Shown in pieces: positions 27,250 through 38,500 of a stretch of 64,000 nt of DNA. Made by a program: the position numbers and the translations under genes. How positions within the stretch are numbered: position 1 is the first letter of the stretch; every line of letters starts with the position of its first letter. Source of the stretch: Clostridium_AI sp964409685 (GTDB lineage: Bacteria > Bacillota > Clostridia > Lachnospirales > Lachnospiraceae); contig CAYPEJ010000002.1 of NCBI GenBank assembly GCA_964409685.1, positions 193,963 through 257,962 on the forward strand. The letters are read 5' to 3'. Below the pieces are notes generated by a model. The model had not been told where the DNA came from, did no database searches, and saw only the letters and a list, made by a program, of their open reading frames with translations.

Positions 27250-30200
27250 ATGAAAGGTACCGTTAATGATATAATTAATTTGGTGGTAGAAGGAAAACTC
27301 ACCAAGCAAGAAGCACTTGATAAAATAAAAGAATTCAATCAGAAAGCAAAAGGCGAGTGTTCAATAAAACAGATAGAAAGTATTTTAAGTGAAGCACAGA
27401 AAGCATTATGGATTCACAATAGAATGTATGCGGATAGCTATGCCTATAATGTACCGTGTGCATTTCATATTAAGCAAAAAGTTGATATTTCCTTGTTAGA
27501 AAAGGCAATTAATGAAGTAATTTGCAATAACACACAGCTTAGAACGTATTTTTATCTAAATGGGGAGACGATTTATCAGAAAATACGTGACGAGTTTGAA
27601 TTGAAGATGGCAGTTTACCAAGTACAACATTTGGAATATCATGATTTAATGGAATGTATCAAAGAAGACGGAAAGAAATCATTTGACTTAGAAAAAGAAC
27701 TCTTAGTACGTGCAGCATTGTACGTACTAAGAGATAGTGAATCTATTTTGTTGTTAACATTTCATCATATTGTAATTGATGGTTTTTCTCTTTCGATTAT
27801 ATTCCAAGAGATTGAACAAGCATATCATGCGTTTTGCAAGGGAGAAACATACACAGGGAAACAGAAGGCAGAGTATTTTCAGTTCGTAGAGGAACAGAAT
27901 AAGATGTTAACTGGTAAACGAGGAGCTACCAATAAGAATTTCTGGCTCGATACACTGAATGGGAATATTGAACCATTGGACTTAGAGTATGATAAAGTTC
28001 GAAGTCAAGCGCATTTATTTGAAGGAAATAGTGTTGAACTTCGAATTGACAAAGAGACAATTGATAAGTGGAAAGTAGCTTCGATTCAGAGTGATAGCTC
28101 CTTATATGTATTTATGTTAACAGGATTTTTCGTATTACTACATAAATACACAAGACAGGATACTCTTGTGGTAGGTTCTCCATTTATGGCAAGGATGAAT
28201 GAAAAATATAAAGAGACCGTGGGAATATTCGCAAATATGCTTCCAATTGTAGGAACGATTCAAGATGAGGCCGAATTTCAATCTTGTTTAAATGAAATTG
28301 GTCAAATGGTGATGGATGTTATGGAACACTCAGACTATCCATTGGCAGCGGTAGAAAAGGCAGTGGCGGAAAAGAAGGGAACGAAACAAGAAGCATTATT
28401 TCAGGTATCATTCCATTTCCAAAGTTGGATAAAGGAAATGGATATGGAAGAGACACTATTGGCGAATCCGATATCATCCATTCATCAAGAAGGCGAAGCC
28501 GTTTTAGCAGTTGAGATATTCCAAGGGAAAGAGGATGGTGTTGTTATTTTTCAATACAATCCAGAATTATTCTTTCAGGAATCTGTGCAGTATATGTTGG
28601 AACAATATGTTGTATTGCTGAATCAAGTGGCAGAAAATGTAGAGTTGGCTATTAAAGATATTGATATGTTGTCAGAAAAAGAGAAGACATTAGTCTTAGA
28701 GACATGGAATAAAACGGAGTCCGCATATCCACAGTGCTGTATTCATGAACTAATTTCACAGCAAGCACAGAAAACACCAGATCGAATTGCTGTTCAATTT
28801 GAAGAAAATACACTTACCTATAAAGAGTTAGAAGAAAAAAGTAATCTGCTTTCAAACTATATCAGTAGTAAAGGGATCGGAGTAGGAGATAGAGTCGGTG
28901 TATATGTAGATCCGAATGAAGAATTATTAATCATTGTTTTAGGTATTTTAAAAGCGGGAGCGACCTTTGTTCCATTTGATATGAATACGCCAAAAGAGCG
29001 ATTGGAGTATATGGTAGAGGATACACAGCTGAAACTAATCATTGCAAATGGTAAGTTACCAGAGGTAAGCAGTGTAAAATCAATTATCTTAAAAGATACT
29101 TGGAACGAGATAGTGCATCATCCATATCGTGGAGCTAGTGAACAGAAGGCAACATTAGATGATATCGCATATATTATCTATACATCTGGTTCAACAGGCA
29201 AACCAAAGGGTGCACAAGTATATCATAGAGGGTTAACCAATGTCATTACTTCAATGGTGAAGTTTCATCATTTTAACGAAAATGACTGCATATGGGGATT
29301 AACTACCATATGTTTTGACATTACGATGGTAGAAATGTTTACACCACTAATTGTTGGCGGTAAAATTGAAGTGATTCCACAATCCATCCGAAAAGATGGA
29401 AGTAAATTAAAAGAAAAATTGGAACAGACAACAGCAAATTACATTCAAGCAACGCCCGCTACGTGGCAGATGCTCCTTGCAGCAGATTGGAATAAGAAGA
29501 TAGATGCAACCGTAATTACTGCGGGAGAAGCCTTGAGTAGAGATTTGGCGGATAAATTATTGGCACGTACTCGTGCAGTGTGGAATCAATATGGACCAAC
29601 AGAAAATACCGTGTATACGACAGTCAAACAGATTCAAAAGGACGAAAAAGTTACAATTGGTTTTCCGGTTCATAATAATAAATTATATATTTTAGATAGT
29701 TGTGGGAAACTTTGTCCAATTGGTGTACCTGGAGAGCTTTACATAGGTGGAGATGGACTATTTAAAGGATATTTGAATCGACCTGAAATCAATCAAAAGA
29801 GTATGGTAAAGAATACAATTGCACCAGAAGTTGGTGAATATCTATACCGAACAGGAGATCTATGTCGCTATATGCCAAATGGAGATATTGACTATATGGG
29901 CAGGATTGATAATCAGGTAAAATTAAGAGGGTATCGAATTGAGTTAGAAGAAATTGAAGCGGTTTTATCAAAAGAAGAGAATGTAAAGTCTTGCGTTGTA
30001 GTAATTCGTACTGATAAGAATGGACATAAGAGTATTGTTGCATGGAACTTACTTCATGATCCAAACAAAGAAAAATCCAATATGGAGTATCGAAACTTCT
30101 TGAAAAAGTGGTTGCCAGAATATATGATTCCAACGAAGTTTTATTCGCTCAAGGAATATCCGTACACACTGAGCAAAAAAATAGACCGAAAACTACTAGC

Positions 30201-32526
30201 AACAGAAGAAGTTTCTGCAATTCAAAAACGATACGGAGAACAGGAAGAAAAGCAAGTAGAAAAAAAGGTGGAATCCAATGAAAAAACAGTTGCACTTGCA
30301 CTAGATAAGGAAGAAATTTTATCAGAAGTAAAAGCATTGATTGCAGATGTCGTTGGAATAGAGTACTCTGAAGTAGAAGAGAATACGCATATTGGCGAGT
30401 ATGGATATGATTCTATTTATTTTACAACATTAAGTATTAAATTGAGTAATCGTTATCAATTGAATATATCGCCAGCAGTATTTTATGAATATTCTACCAG
30501 TAAGAAAATCACAGAATATATATGGAATCATGTAGAAACACCAAGAATGGAAGTAGAAGTGGAAGAAGAGGAAAAGGAAGTCGAATTCGAAGCAGCAAAA
30601 GAATCACAAGTAGACATTTCCTCTGAGAAACAAACATCAGAAAGACACATTTCCGTGATTGGAATTGGTGGAAGAATGCCACATAGTGATAATTTGGATG
30701 ACTTCTTCGAGCAATTACTACAAGGAAATGATTTGGTAGAAGAATTAAAGGGACAAAGATGGAAGGATAACAAAGGGACTCGAATGTGGGCATCACTCGT
30801 TCGAGGGGAAGATGAATTTGACGCAAATTTCTTCCATATATCACGAAGAGAAGCAGAATTAATGGACCCACAACAACGATTAATCTTAGAAAGTGTTTGG
30901 TCTACCATTGAAGATGCAGGGTATAAGCCATCTGAGTTACAAGGGAAAAGAGTATCTGTATTTATTGGAATTACTGGTGATGACTACATGAATGTACTTA
31001 AAAAGAGTGGTAGTGGATTGGATGTGTACTCGTTATCAGGCGTTGCACGTACCGTTGTTTCCAACCGCGTGTCATTTTTCTTTGATTTTATTGGACCAAG
31101 TCAGTCCATTGATACTGCATGTTCTAGTTCCTTAATTGCAGTACATAGGGGAATTCGTTCTTTGCAAAATGGAGAATGTGATTTATCCATTGTTGGTGGT
31201 GTAAATCTATTATTAGATGACGAAGGATTCCACGTAATTGGAAAGACAGGCATGTTAAGTCCAGATGGAAAATGCAAAACATTTGATAAGAGTGCAAATG
31301 GATATGTACGTGGTGAAGGGGTAGCAACCATCTTATTAAAACCACTAAGAGAAGCACAGAAGGATAAAGATTACATTTATGCAGTCATTCGTGGCTCTTA
31401 TGAGAACCACGGAGGAAAAACCAATTCATTAACAGCACCAAATGTGAATGCACAGTATGATTTGCTTGTAAATGCAATGGAAGATGCAGGAGTTACACCA
31501 GATACCATTAGTTATATTGAAACCCATGGAACAGGAACTTCACTTGGAGATCCAATTGAAGTAAATGCCTTAAAGAAAGCATTTCAGAAGTATGGAGAGT
31601 TACCGAAACAAGAATACTGTGGGTTAGGTTCTGTGAAGAGTAATATTGGACATCTAGAAGCAGGGGCAGGAATTGCTAGTATGTTGAAAGTGATTTTAAG
31701 TCTTCAAAAGAAAGTAATACCAGGAAATCTTCATGTAAGAGAAGTCAATCCATATGTTGAAGTGACAGGAAGTCCATTTTACATTGTAAGTCAGAATCAA
31801 AAATGGAAACGATTAATAGATGAACATGGATGTGAAATCCCAAGACGAGCAGGAGTAAGTTCATTTGGTTTTGGCGGTTCTAATGCACATGTAATTTTGG
31901 AAGAATACGAGAATCCAATACCAGTTATTCCATCAAAGGAGAAAGAACTTTTTGTCTTGTCAGCAAAAACAGAAGAATCCTTACTTGCTTATGCAAAACG
32001 CGTTCAACAATGGCTGATAGAGAAAGGAAAGGAAGCAGAAGATTTATTCCAGCATATTATTTATACGTATCAAGTAGGTAGAGAGTGCTTTGCCCATAGG
32101 GTAGCAATTGTTTGTTCAAATAAAGATGAGTTAGTGGAGCTATTAGGAGATTATTTAAAATGTAATGATAGTAGTGGTCGTATATGGACGAGTACAAACA
32201 GAAGTGAAAAAGAGAACAAGCAGGAAATGAGTGTGGAAGAGCAAGAGAAATGTATGCGTGATAAGGACTATGCTAGATTGGCAAGTTATTATGTACAAAC
32301 TGGAAATGTAAAATGGGAAATACTACGAAAAAATGCTAAACAGAGACGCATTCCAGTACCAACGTATCAATTCCAAAGGAAGAGCTATTGGATTGCATAT
32401 GACGAACATCAAGAAGAATCTCAGGAAAAGAGATGTAATACGGAAATGGATCAGCTCATAGAGGCTTATGGGGATGGTAGTTTAGATTTAGATGATCTCA
32501 TAAGTGTATTGGAGGGGAATGGATGA
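27250..32526 (+). CDS. NRPS-PKS polypeptide F: C-A-PCP-KS7
   Basis: The ATG at 27250 follows AAGGAG by 5-6 bases; a TTG at 27199 is in frame but has no ribosome site. The 1758-residue protein has an N-terminal docking segment (EGKLTKQEAL), a condensation domain (about 40-480, HHIVIDG with His172, His173, Asp177), an adenylation domain (about 495-990, YTSGSTGKPKG, YGPTE, YRTGDL and the C-terminal catalytic Lys in SKKIDRK) and a PCP (Ser1055). KS7 (1134-1555, Cys1291, HGTGT, ENHGGKTNSLTAPN), its flanking linker and a C-terminal docking pair (YGDGSLDLDDLISVL) complete it. It adds one amino acid to the polyketide delivered by the KS6-ACP relay, and KS7 passes the amidated chain on. By eye, the ten A-domain pocket positions read D-I-V-Q-I-A-Q-V-Y-K, which I cannot assign to a substrate. 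KS7 has no downstream domains here; KR-ACP on polypeptide G completes its module. Confidence 0.94.
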   Translation: MKGTVNDIINLVVEGKLTKQEALDKIKEFNQKAKGECSIKQIESILSEAQKALWIHNRMYADSYAYNVPCAFHIKQKVDISLLEKAINEVICNNTQLRTYFYLNGETIYQKIRDEFELKMAVYQVQHLEYHDLMECIKEDGKKSFDLEKELLVRAALYVLRDSESILLLTFHHIVIDGFSLSIIFQEIEQAYHAFCKGETYTGKQKAEYFQFVEEQNKMLTGKRGATNKNFWLDTLNGNIEPLDLEYDKVRSQAHLFEGNSVELRIDKETIDKWKVASIQSDSSLYVFMLTGFFVLLHKYTRQDTLVVGSPFMARMNEKYKETVGIFANMLPIVGTIQDEAEFQSCLNEIGQMVMDVMEHSDYPLAAVEKAVAEKKGTKQEALFQVSFHFQSWIKEMDMEETLLANPISSIHQEGEAVLAVEIFQGKEDGVVIFQYNPELFFQESVQYMLEQYVVLLNQVAENVELAIKDIDMLSEKEKTLVLETWNKTESAYPQCCIHELISQQAQKTPDRIAVQFEENTLTYKELEEKSNLLSNYISSKGIGVGDRVGVYVDPNEELLIIVLGILKAGATFVPFDMNTPKERLEYMVEDTQLKLIIANGKLPEVSSVKSIILKDTWNEIVHHPYRGASEQKATLDDIAYIIYTSGSTGKPKGAQVYHRGLTNVITSMVKFHHFNENDCIWGLTTICFDITMVEMFTPLIVGGKIEVIPQSIRKDGSKLKEKLEQTTANYIQATPATWQMLLAADWNKKIDATVITAGEALSRDLADKLLARTRAVWNQYGPTENTVYTTVKQIQKDEKVTIGFPVHNNKLYILDSCGKLCPIGVPGELYIGGDGLFKGYLNRPEINQKSMVKNTIAPEVGEYLYRTGDLCRYMPNGDIDYMGRIDNQVKLRGYRIELEEIEAVLSKEENVKSCVVVIRTDKNGHKSIVAWNLLHDPNKEKSNMEYRNFLKKWLPEYMIPTKFYSLKEYPYTLSKKIDRKLLATEEVSAIQKRYGEQEEKQVEKKVESNEKTVALALDKEEILSEVKALIADVVGIEYSEVEENTHIGEYGYDSIYFTTLSIKLSNRYQLNISPAVFYEYSTSKKITEYIWNHVETPRMEVEVEEEEKEVEFEAAKESQVDISSEKQTSERHISVIGIGGRMPHSDNLDDFFEQLLQGNDLVEELKGQRWKDNKGTRMWASLVRGEDEFDANFFHISRREAELMDPQQRLILESVWSTIEDAGYKPSELQGKRVSVFIGITGDDYMNVLKKSGSGLDVYSLSGVARTVVSNRVSFFFDFIGPSQSIDTACSSSLIAVHRGIRSLQNGECDLSIVGGVNLLLDDEGFHVIGKTGMLSPDGKCKTFDKSANGYVRGEGVATILLKPLREAQKDKDYIYAVIRGSYENHGGKTNSLTAPNVNAQYDLLVNAMEDAGVTPDTISYIETHGTGTSLGDPIEVNALKKAFQKYGELPKQEYCGLGSVKSNIGHLEAGAGIASMLKVILSLQKKVIPGNLHVREVNPYVEVTGSPFYIVSQNQKWKRLIDEHGCEIPRRAGVSSFGFGGSNAHVILEEYENPIPVIPSKEKELFVLSAKTEESLLAYAKRVQQWLIEKGKEAEDLFQHIIYTYQVGRECFAHRVAIVCSNKDELVELLGDYLKCNDSSGRIWTSTNRSEKENKQEMSVEEQEKCMRDKDYARLASYYVQTGNVKWEILRKNAKQRRIPVPTYQFQRKSYWIAYDEHQEESQEKRCNTEMDQLIEAYGDGSLDLDDLISVLEGNG

Positions 32527-35500
32527 AGGAGAAAGAAATCGAAAAGATACTTTTGGGAATGAAAGATGGAAGAATTTCAAAAGAGCAAGGTTTAGCCATC
32601 TTAAAACAATTAAGAAGTAATACGAAACAGAGTTCAGATATTTATTATTTTCGTAGTACGTGGAAACAACAAAATAGAGAAAAGAGAAATCAAGCATTTG
32701 AAAAGGTACATTTACTTTTACTTGATACAGATGAAGTGTTATATGAGGAACTTTGTAAAAGTGGAGTTGATGTACAACTAGGAATCAAAGGGAAAACCTA
32801 TCAGCAGATAGGTTCCCTTTTAAACTCCATCCATATATCAAATAAGAAAATAAATACAATTATAATAAATAGTGCCAAGAAACAAATGGACATTCATAAC
32901 CAATTTGTTGAGGAGTTACCATACGATGTATTTGAGCTACTAAAGAGTATCCTAACGATGAAAATGGAACTAAATAGTGTTGTAATCCTACATGATAAAT
33001 CATTAGGAATGCAACAACCATGTATATCAGCACTAAGTAGTTTAGCACCATCTATGAATATGTTAGCACCAGAACTTACGATTAAGACGATTCAGATTGC
33101 GTTAGAAGAAAAATATCCATGTGAAGATATCATAGAAGAATTGACAGTATCTTACAATAAGAATCAAGAAGTAAGCTATCAAAAGCAGGGACGTTTTATT
33201 AAAGTAGAAGAAGAAATTACATGGGAACAAGTTGGAGAAAAGAGATGGAAGAAAAATGGAACATACCTAATCACAGGTGGTATGGGAAAATTAGGGTATG
33301 TATTAGCACAATATTTAGCAAAAAAGTATCATGCAAATTTAATTCTTGTTGGTAGGAGAATAAAAAATAGTCAGATAGAAGAACAAATCCAATGCCTAGA
33401 ACGTTATGGTGCACAGGTAGCATATCATAGCGCAGACTCTGCTAGTCAGATTGAGATGAAGCGTGTCTTGGAAAAAGGAAAACAGCAATTTGGAACAATA
33501 AATGGAGTATTTCATGTTGCAGGTATTACTAGTCAGCAGGATATTCTATCTAAGAATATAGAGCAAATGAAGGATATTATCTATCCAAAAGTAGAAGGAT
33601 TGAAAGTATTAGATACCATTACAAAGGAAGAACCACTAGACTTCTTTGTAATGTATTCTTCGACAGCAGCAGTACTAGGAGACTTAGGAATTTGTGATTA
33701 TGGATATGCCAATAAATGCTTATCCGATTATGCAGAATATCGAAATGATTTAGTAAAAGAAGGTCAAAGATCTGGTTTTACAGTTGCAATTCAATGGCCA
33801 ATGTGGAGAAATGGTGGAATGCATTTTGACGCAGAAAGTGAAAAACTTTATTTTATGTCATCTGGTCTTCAATATTTAGAAGATGAAGACGGCATGCATA
33901 TTATAGAACAAGTGCTTTCGGGACAAGAAGACCAACTTGCCGTAATGAAAGGCGATGTAGAAAAGATTCGAAAGTCCATTTTGAAACCAATAAAGATAGA
34001 GAAAGTAGAACCTGTTGTAAATACTGTAGATCTCAAAAAAGCATTGCGCGTGGACTTAGCAAAGCTTGCTTCCTTCATTTTGAAAATGGATGTGGAAGAA
34101 ATACAGTATGATCAAAACTTTGCCGAATATGGTTTCGACTCCTTAACATTAAAAGAGTTTGCCGATCAGACAAATGACTTGTTGGGAGTTACGATTTCAC
34201 CAACTGTATATTTTTCACACAGCAACATAGAGAGCTTAACAAGTTATCTGTTAGAAGAAAATAAAGAGCAGATTAGAACACACTATGCAGATACAATGGT
34301 AAAAACAGAAGAGAATCGAATAGAAGATGATAAAAAGGAAAATATCGAAGTAGAAAATAGTGAAATAGAGAACGGCAAAAAAGAAAATGAAAAAATAGAA
34401 TCTCAGAGTGTAACACTTAAAATGAATGATGTGGAAGAATCCATTGCTGTAATCGGAATGGATGGAATATTCCCACAATCAGAAAGTCTAGAAGATTTTT
34501 GGAATAACCTTGTAACAAAAAAAGAATTGGTAACAGAGATTCCAAGAGAAAGATGGGATTGGCGAAAGTATTATAGCGAAGAGAAAGATGCCCCAAACAA
34601 GACAAATGCAAAATGGGGAGCGTTTATATTAGATGCGGATAAATTTGATGCTGAATTTTTCCATATTACACCGAGAGAAGCAGAACTAATTGATCCGCAA
34701 CAAAGATTATTTTTACAAACAGCATGGAAGGCAATTGAAGATGCTGGATACAATGTAGATGAGTTAGCGAAGGCTAGTATTGGTGTGTTTACAGGTGTTC
34801 AATTCAGTGATTATCAACAACTTATTTTTAGTAATTTAAAAGAAGGAAAGGCACATATTGGAACAGGAAATGCTACTACGATGTTGGCAAACAGAGTCTC
34901 CTATTTTATGGATTTGACAGGACCAAGTGAAACAGTAGATACAGCTTGTTCTAGTAGTTTAGTTGCAATTAATCGTGCAGTTAAATCCATTCTGGCAAAG
35001 GAATGTGAGATGGCAATTGCAGGTGGTGTAAGTCTAATGATTTCACCAAGAACTTATCTTGGAGCAGCAAAATTAGGAGTGTTATCACCAGAGGGAAAAT
35101 GTAAAACGTTTAGCAAAGGTGCCAATGGATACGTAAAAGGAGAAGGCGTTGGAGCCATTCTTCTAAAACCACTCAGTAAGGCTATTGCGGATAAAGATAA
35201 TATCTATGGAGTAATTCGTGCTTGTAAAGAGAATCATGGAGGACATGCAAACTCAATCACAGCACCAAATTCAGAGGCACAGGCAAAGTTAATTGCATCT
35301 GCTTATCAAGCATGTAATGTGAAACCAAGTGAGATTTCGTACATAGAAGCACATGGAACAGGAACAGAATTAGGAGACCCAATTGAAATTGAAGGAATAA
35401 AGCAAGCATTTCTAATGTTACAACAAAATTATGCGGAAGATACCTTGTCATATAATTATTGTGGTGTTGGTTCTGTGAAAACAAATGTGGGACACCTAGA

Positions 35501-38500
35501 GCCAGCGGCAGGAATTGTATCCATTATAAAAGTACTATTGGCAATGAAATATAAGACATTACCAGGTCTTAAAAATATGGAAACACAAAATCCATATATT
35601 AAGTTGGAGCATTCACCACTCTACTTAGTAGAACAGACTCAAGAGTGGAAACGACTAAAGACAAAGGATGGAGAAGAGATTCCAAGAATTGCAGGAATCA
35701 GTTCATTTGGATTTGGTGGTTCTAATGTACACTTAGTGTTAGAAGAATATGTGGATGAACATAAGGCAAAGATTGATACATCAAAAACTACGACATCAAA
35801 AGAACATGTTATTGTTTTATCTGCAAAAGATCAAGAACAGTTAAAGGTCTATGTAAAAGATATGATTCATTTTGTAGATACTCAACTGAATACAAATGGG
35901 AATCAGTCCTATTGGAATCAATTGAAACAGATTATCGCGGATGTAATCCATATTTCAGTAGACCAAATGGGAATGCAAGATAGTTTGGACGAGATTACAA
36001 CAAGTCTTTATGATTATGATTGTATCGCACATGAGATGGAAGCAACCTTTGGAATTTCAATGAATGCAGATGAATTAAGGCGTTTAAATGAAATTCAAAA
36101 GATTGTAGCTTATATTACCGAAAGAAAAGGCATTGCAAAAAATCTAGGTGAAACCATCTCCTTATGGGATATGGCTTATACACTCCATGTGGGCCGTCAA
36201 GAGATGAATGTAAGACTTGCCTTTACTGCAAGAACATATGAAGAATTAAAAATGAAATTAAATCAATTTTTAAATGGTGGAGCAGCAGACATCTATAGTA
36301 ATGCAATTAAAGGAAAAAATATTGATTTAGAAGAAATTGAGGATATTGAACATAAATCATCTTCTGAAATTGCAAGATTATGGACATTAGGCTATAAAGT
36401 AAACTGGTCTAAGATTGAAGAAAAAGGAAACCGAGTATCCATTCCTACCTATCCATTTAAAAAGGAGCGTTACTGGATTGGTAGTGCAGACCGTATTAAA
36501 GTCATCGAATCAGAAGACGAAAGTACAGTGAAAAACAAATGGTTACATCCATTTGTACAGGAGAACACATCTGAGATAACGAAGTTCCAATATAGTACCA
36601 ATCGAAAGCAGTGCGAAGAACTATTAGACATTTGTAAGATTAAGAATTATTCGGTATGCTCAAACACTGTATTATTGGAAATTGCAACGGTCATCAGTAA
36701 AAAGATATTACATTATACAAAATGCAAGATGAAACATATTTTATGGTATCAACCAATGGTATTGGATGCAGTGGAACAGTATGACATTGTATTACAACAA
36801 GATGGAAATATAGTCGTATGTGAGATTCGAAGTAAAGATGTGCTATATGCACAAGTTGAACTAGAAGAAGATAATAGCACCATCGGCGACAGAATGGTGT
36901 TAGAAGAGCTAAAAGCAGATACGATAAGACAGGTTAGTAAAGAAGCATTTTATCAGAAGCTAGCATTCCGATATCCTATCCAATATCAAGTTGTAGAGAC
37001 TGCGTATCTAGGAAAACAGAGCATATTACTTAGTATACAGCCAGAAAGAAAAGAAGAAATATTCTTAAATCATCTTTCAGTAATGGAAGCGGCGATACAG
37101 GGAGTACTATTTTTAGAAAAAGAAATCAACAATCAGGCAATCCGTTTAATTCGTAAGATTCAGATGACTAAGTTTGATTCCAATCTAGAAGATGGAAGAT
37201 ATCTATACATTTCATCTGGAGAGGTAAAATTCTTAGATTGTTTTGGACAAGTAATTGGTTACTTGAAAGGGATTGAGACAGAAGAATGCCTAGATGGGGA
37301 AGAAAGTAACATAGAGAATGGTACAGAAGAAGACTGGATATTACAAAAATCCTTTATAAAAGATAGCAAAGTCATAGACTCCGTAGAAGGCAAAAACATT
37401 ATTGTAATCGTTCCAGAGGAATATCAGAATGAAGAACTTGCAGGGAATAGCAGTGTAATGGCATTCCAAAACTATTTTTACTTTGTTACAGTACGAGAAT
37501 TAATGCAAGGTACAGACTCCTTACCAACGGGAGATAAGGTACAGGCATATGTTGATTTATGTGATCTTTATGGAACAGAGGAAGCGTTGCCAGAACAAAG
37601 AATCGAATTTTTACAAGAAATCATTCGTAATATGAATGGAGAAGCGCTTACTTTACTTCACATCACAAATGGATTACATACATTCCAATGTACAAAACCT
37701 TCTTTACAAGGTGCCAAAATAGCCATGCTTTACAAAATGTTAGGTGCAGAGTATAAAGCGATTACAGCTAGAACGATAGATGTAGATGCTATGGGAAGTA
37801 CGCTACAACAAGTATTAAAGATTGCGTTGAATGAATTAAGCAGATTGGAACCGAATAGTGAAATTTGTTATCGAGGAATGGAACGATATATTCCAACTAT
37901 GACTAAGAGTAAAATAGAAACAATTTCAGAAAAGAAAACATCCGATTATCAAGGAAAAACAATTATTCTAACGGGTGCTACCGGTGGAATTGGAAGTAGA
38001 ATTGTTCGAGAGTATGTGAAACAGGGTGCAACGCATTTTATTTTCATTGAGCGTACAGACTTACCAAGAAGAGAACAATGGGAAGCGATAAAGAATAGCA
38101 CTCACAAAAAGCAGATTCAGAAGGTAGAACTATTACAATTCCTAATGGAAAGAGGATGTCAGGTAGATGTATATTCAGAAGGTTTGAAGAATCGAAGAGC
38201 ATTAGAGGCATTTATGTCTACACATGTGAAGGGAACCATTGGTGGAGTGATTCATTGTGCGGGAGTAAGTATTGAAACAAATCCAGCATTCAAGAGTAAA
38301 TCCATGCAAGATATCAAGCAGACCCTAGAGCCAAAAATAGATGGTCTTGTTAATTTATTCGAAGTTGTGAAAGATAGAAATCCACAATGCTTTGTAGTAT
38401 TCTCTTCTATTTCAGCAATGCTACCATCTTTAGCAGTTGGAGCAAGTGATTATGCATTAGCCAATTCTTACATGGATTATTTTGTGGAGTATCAAAATGC

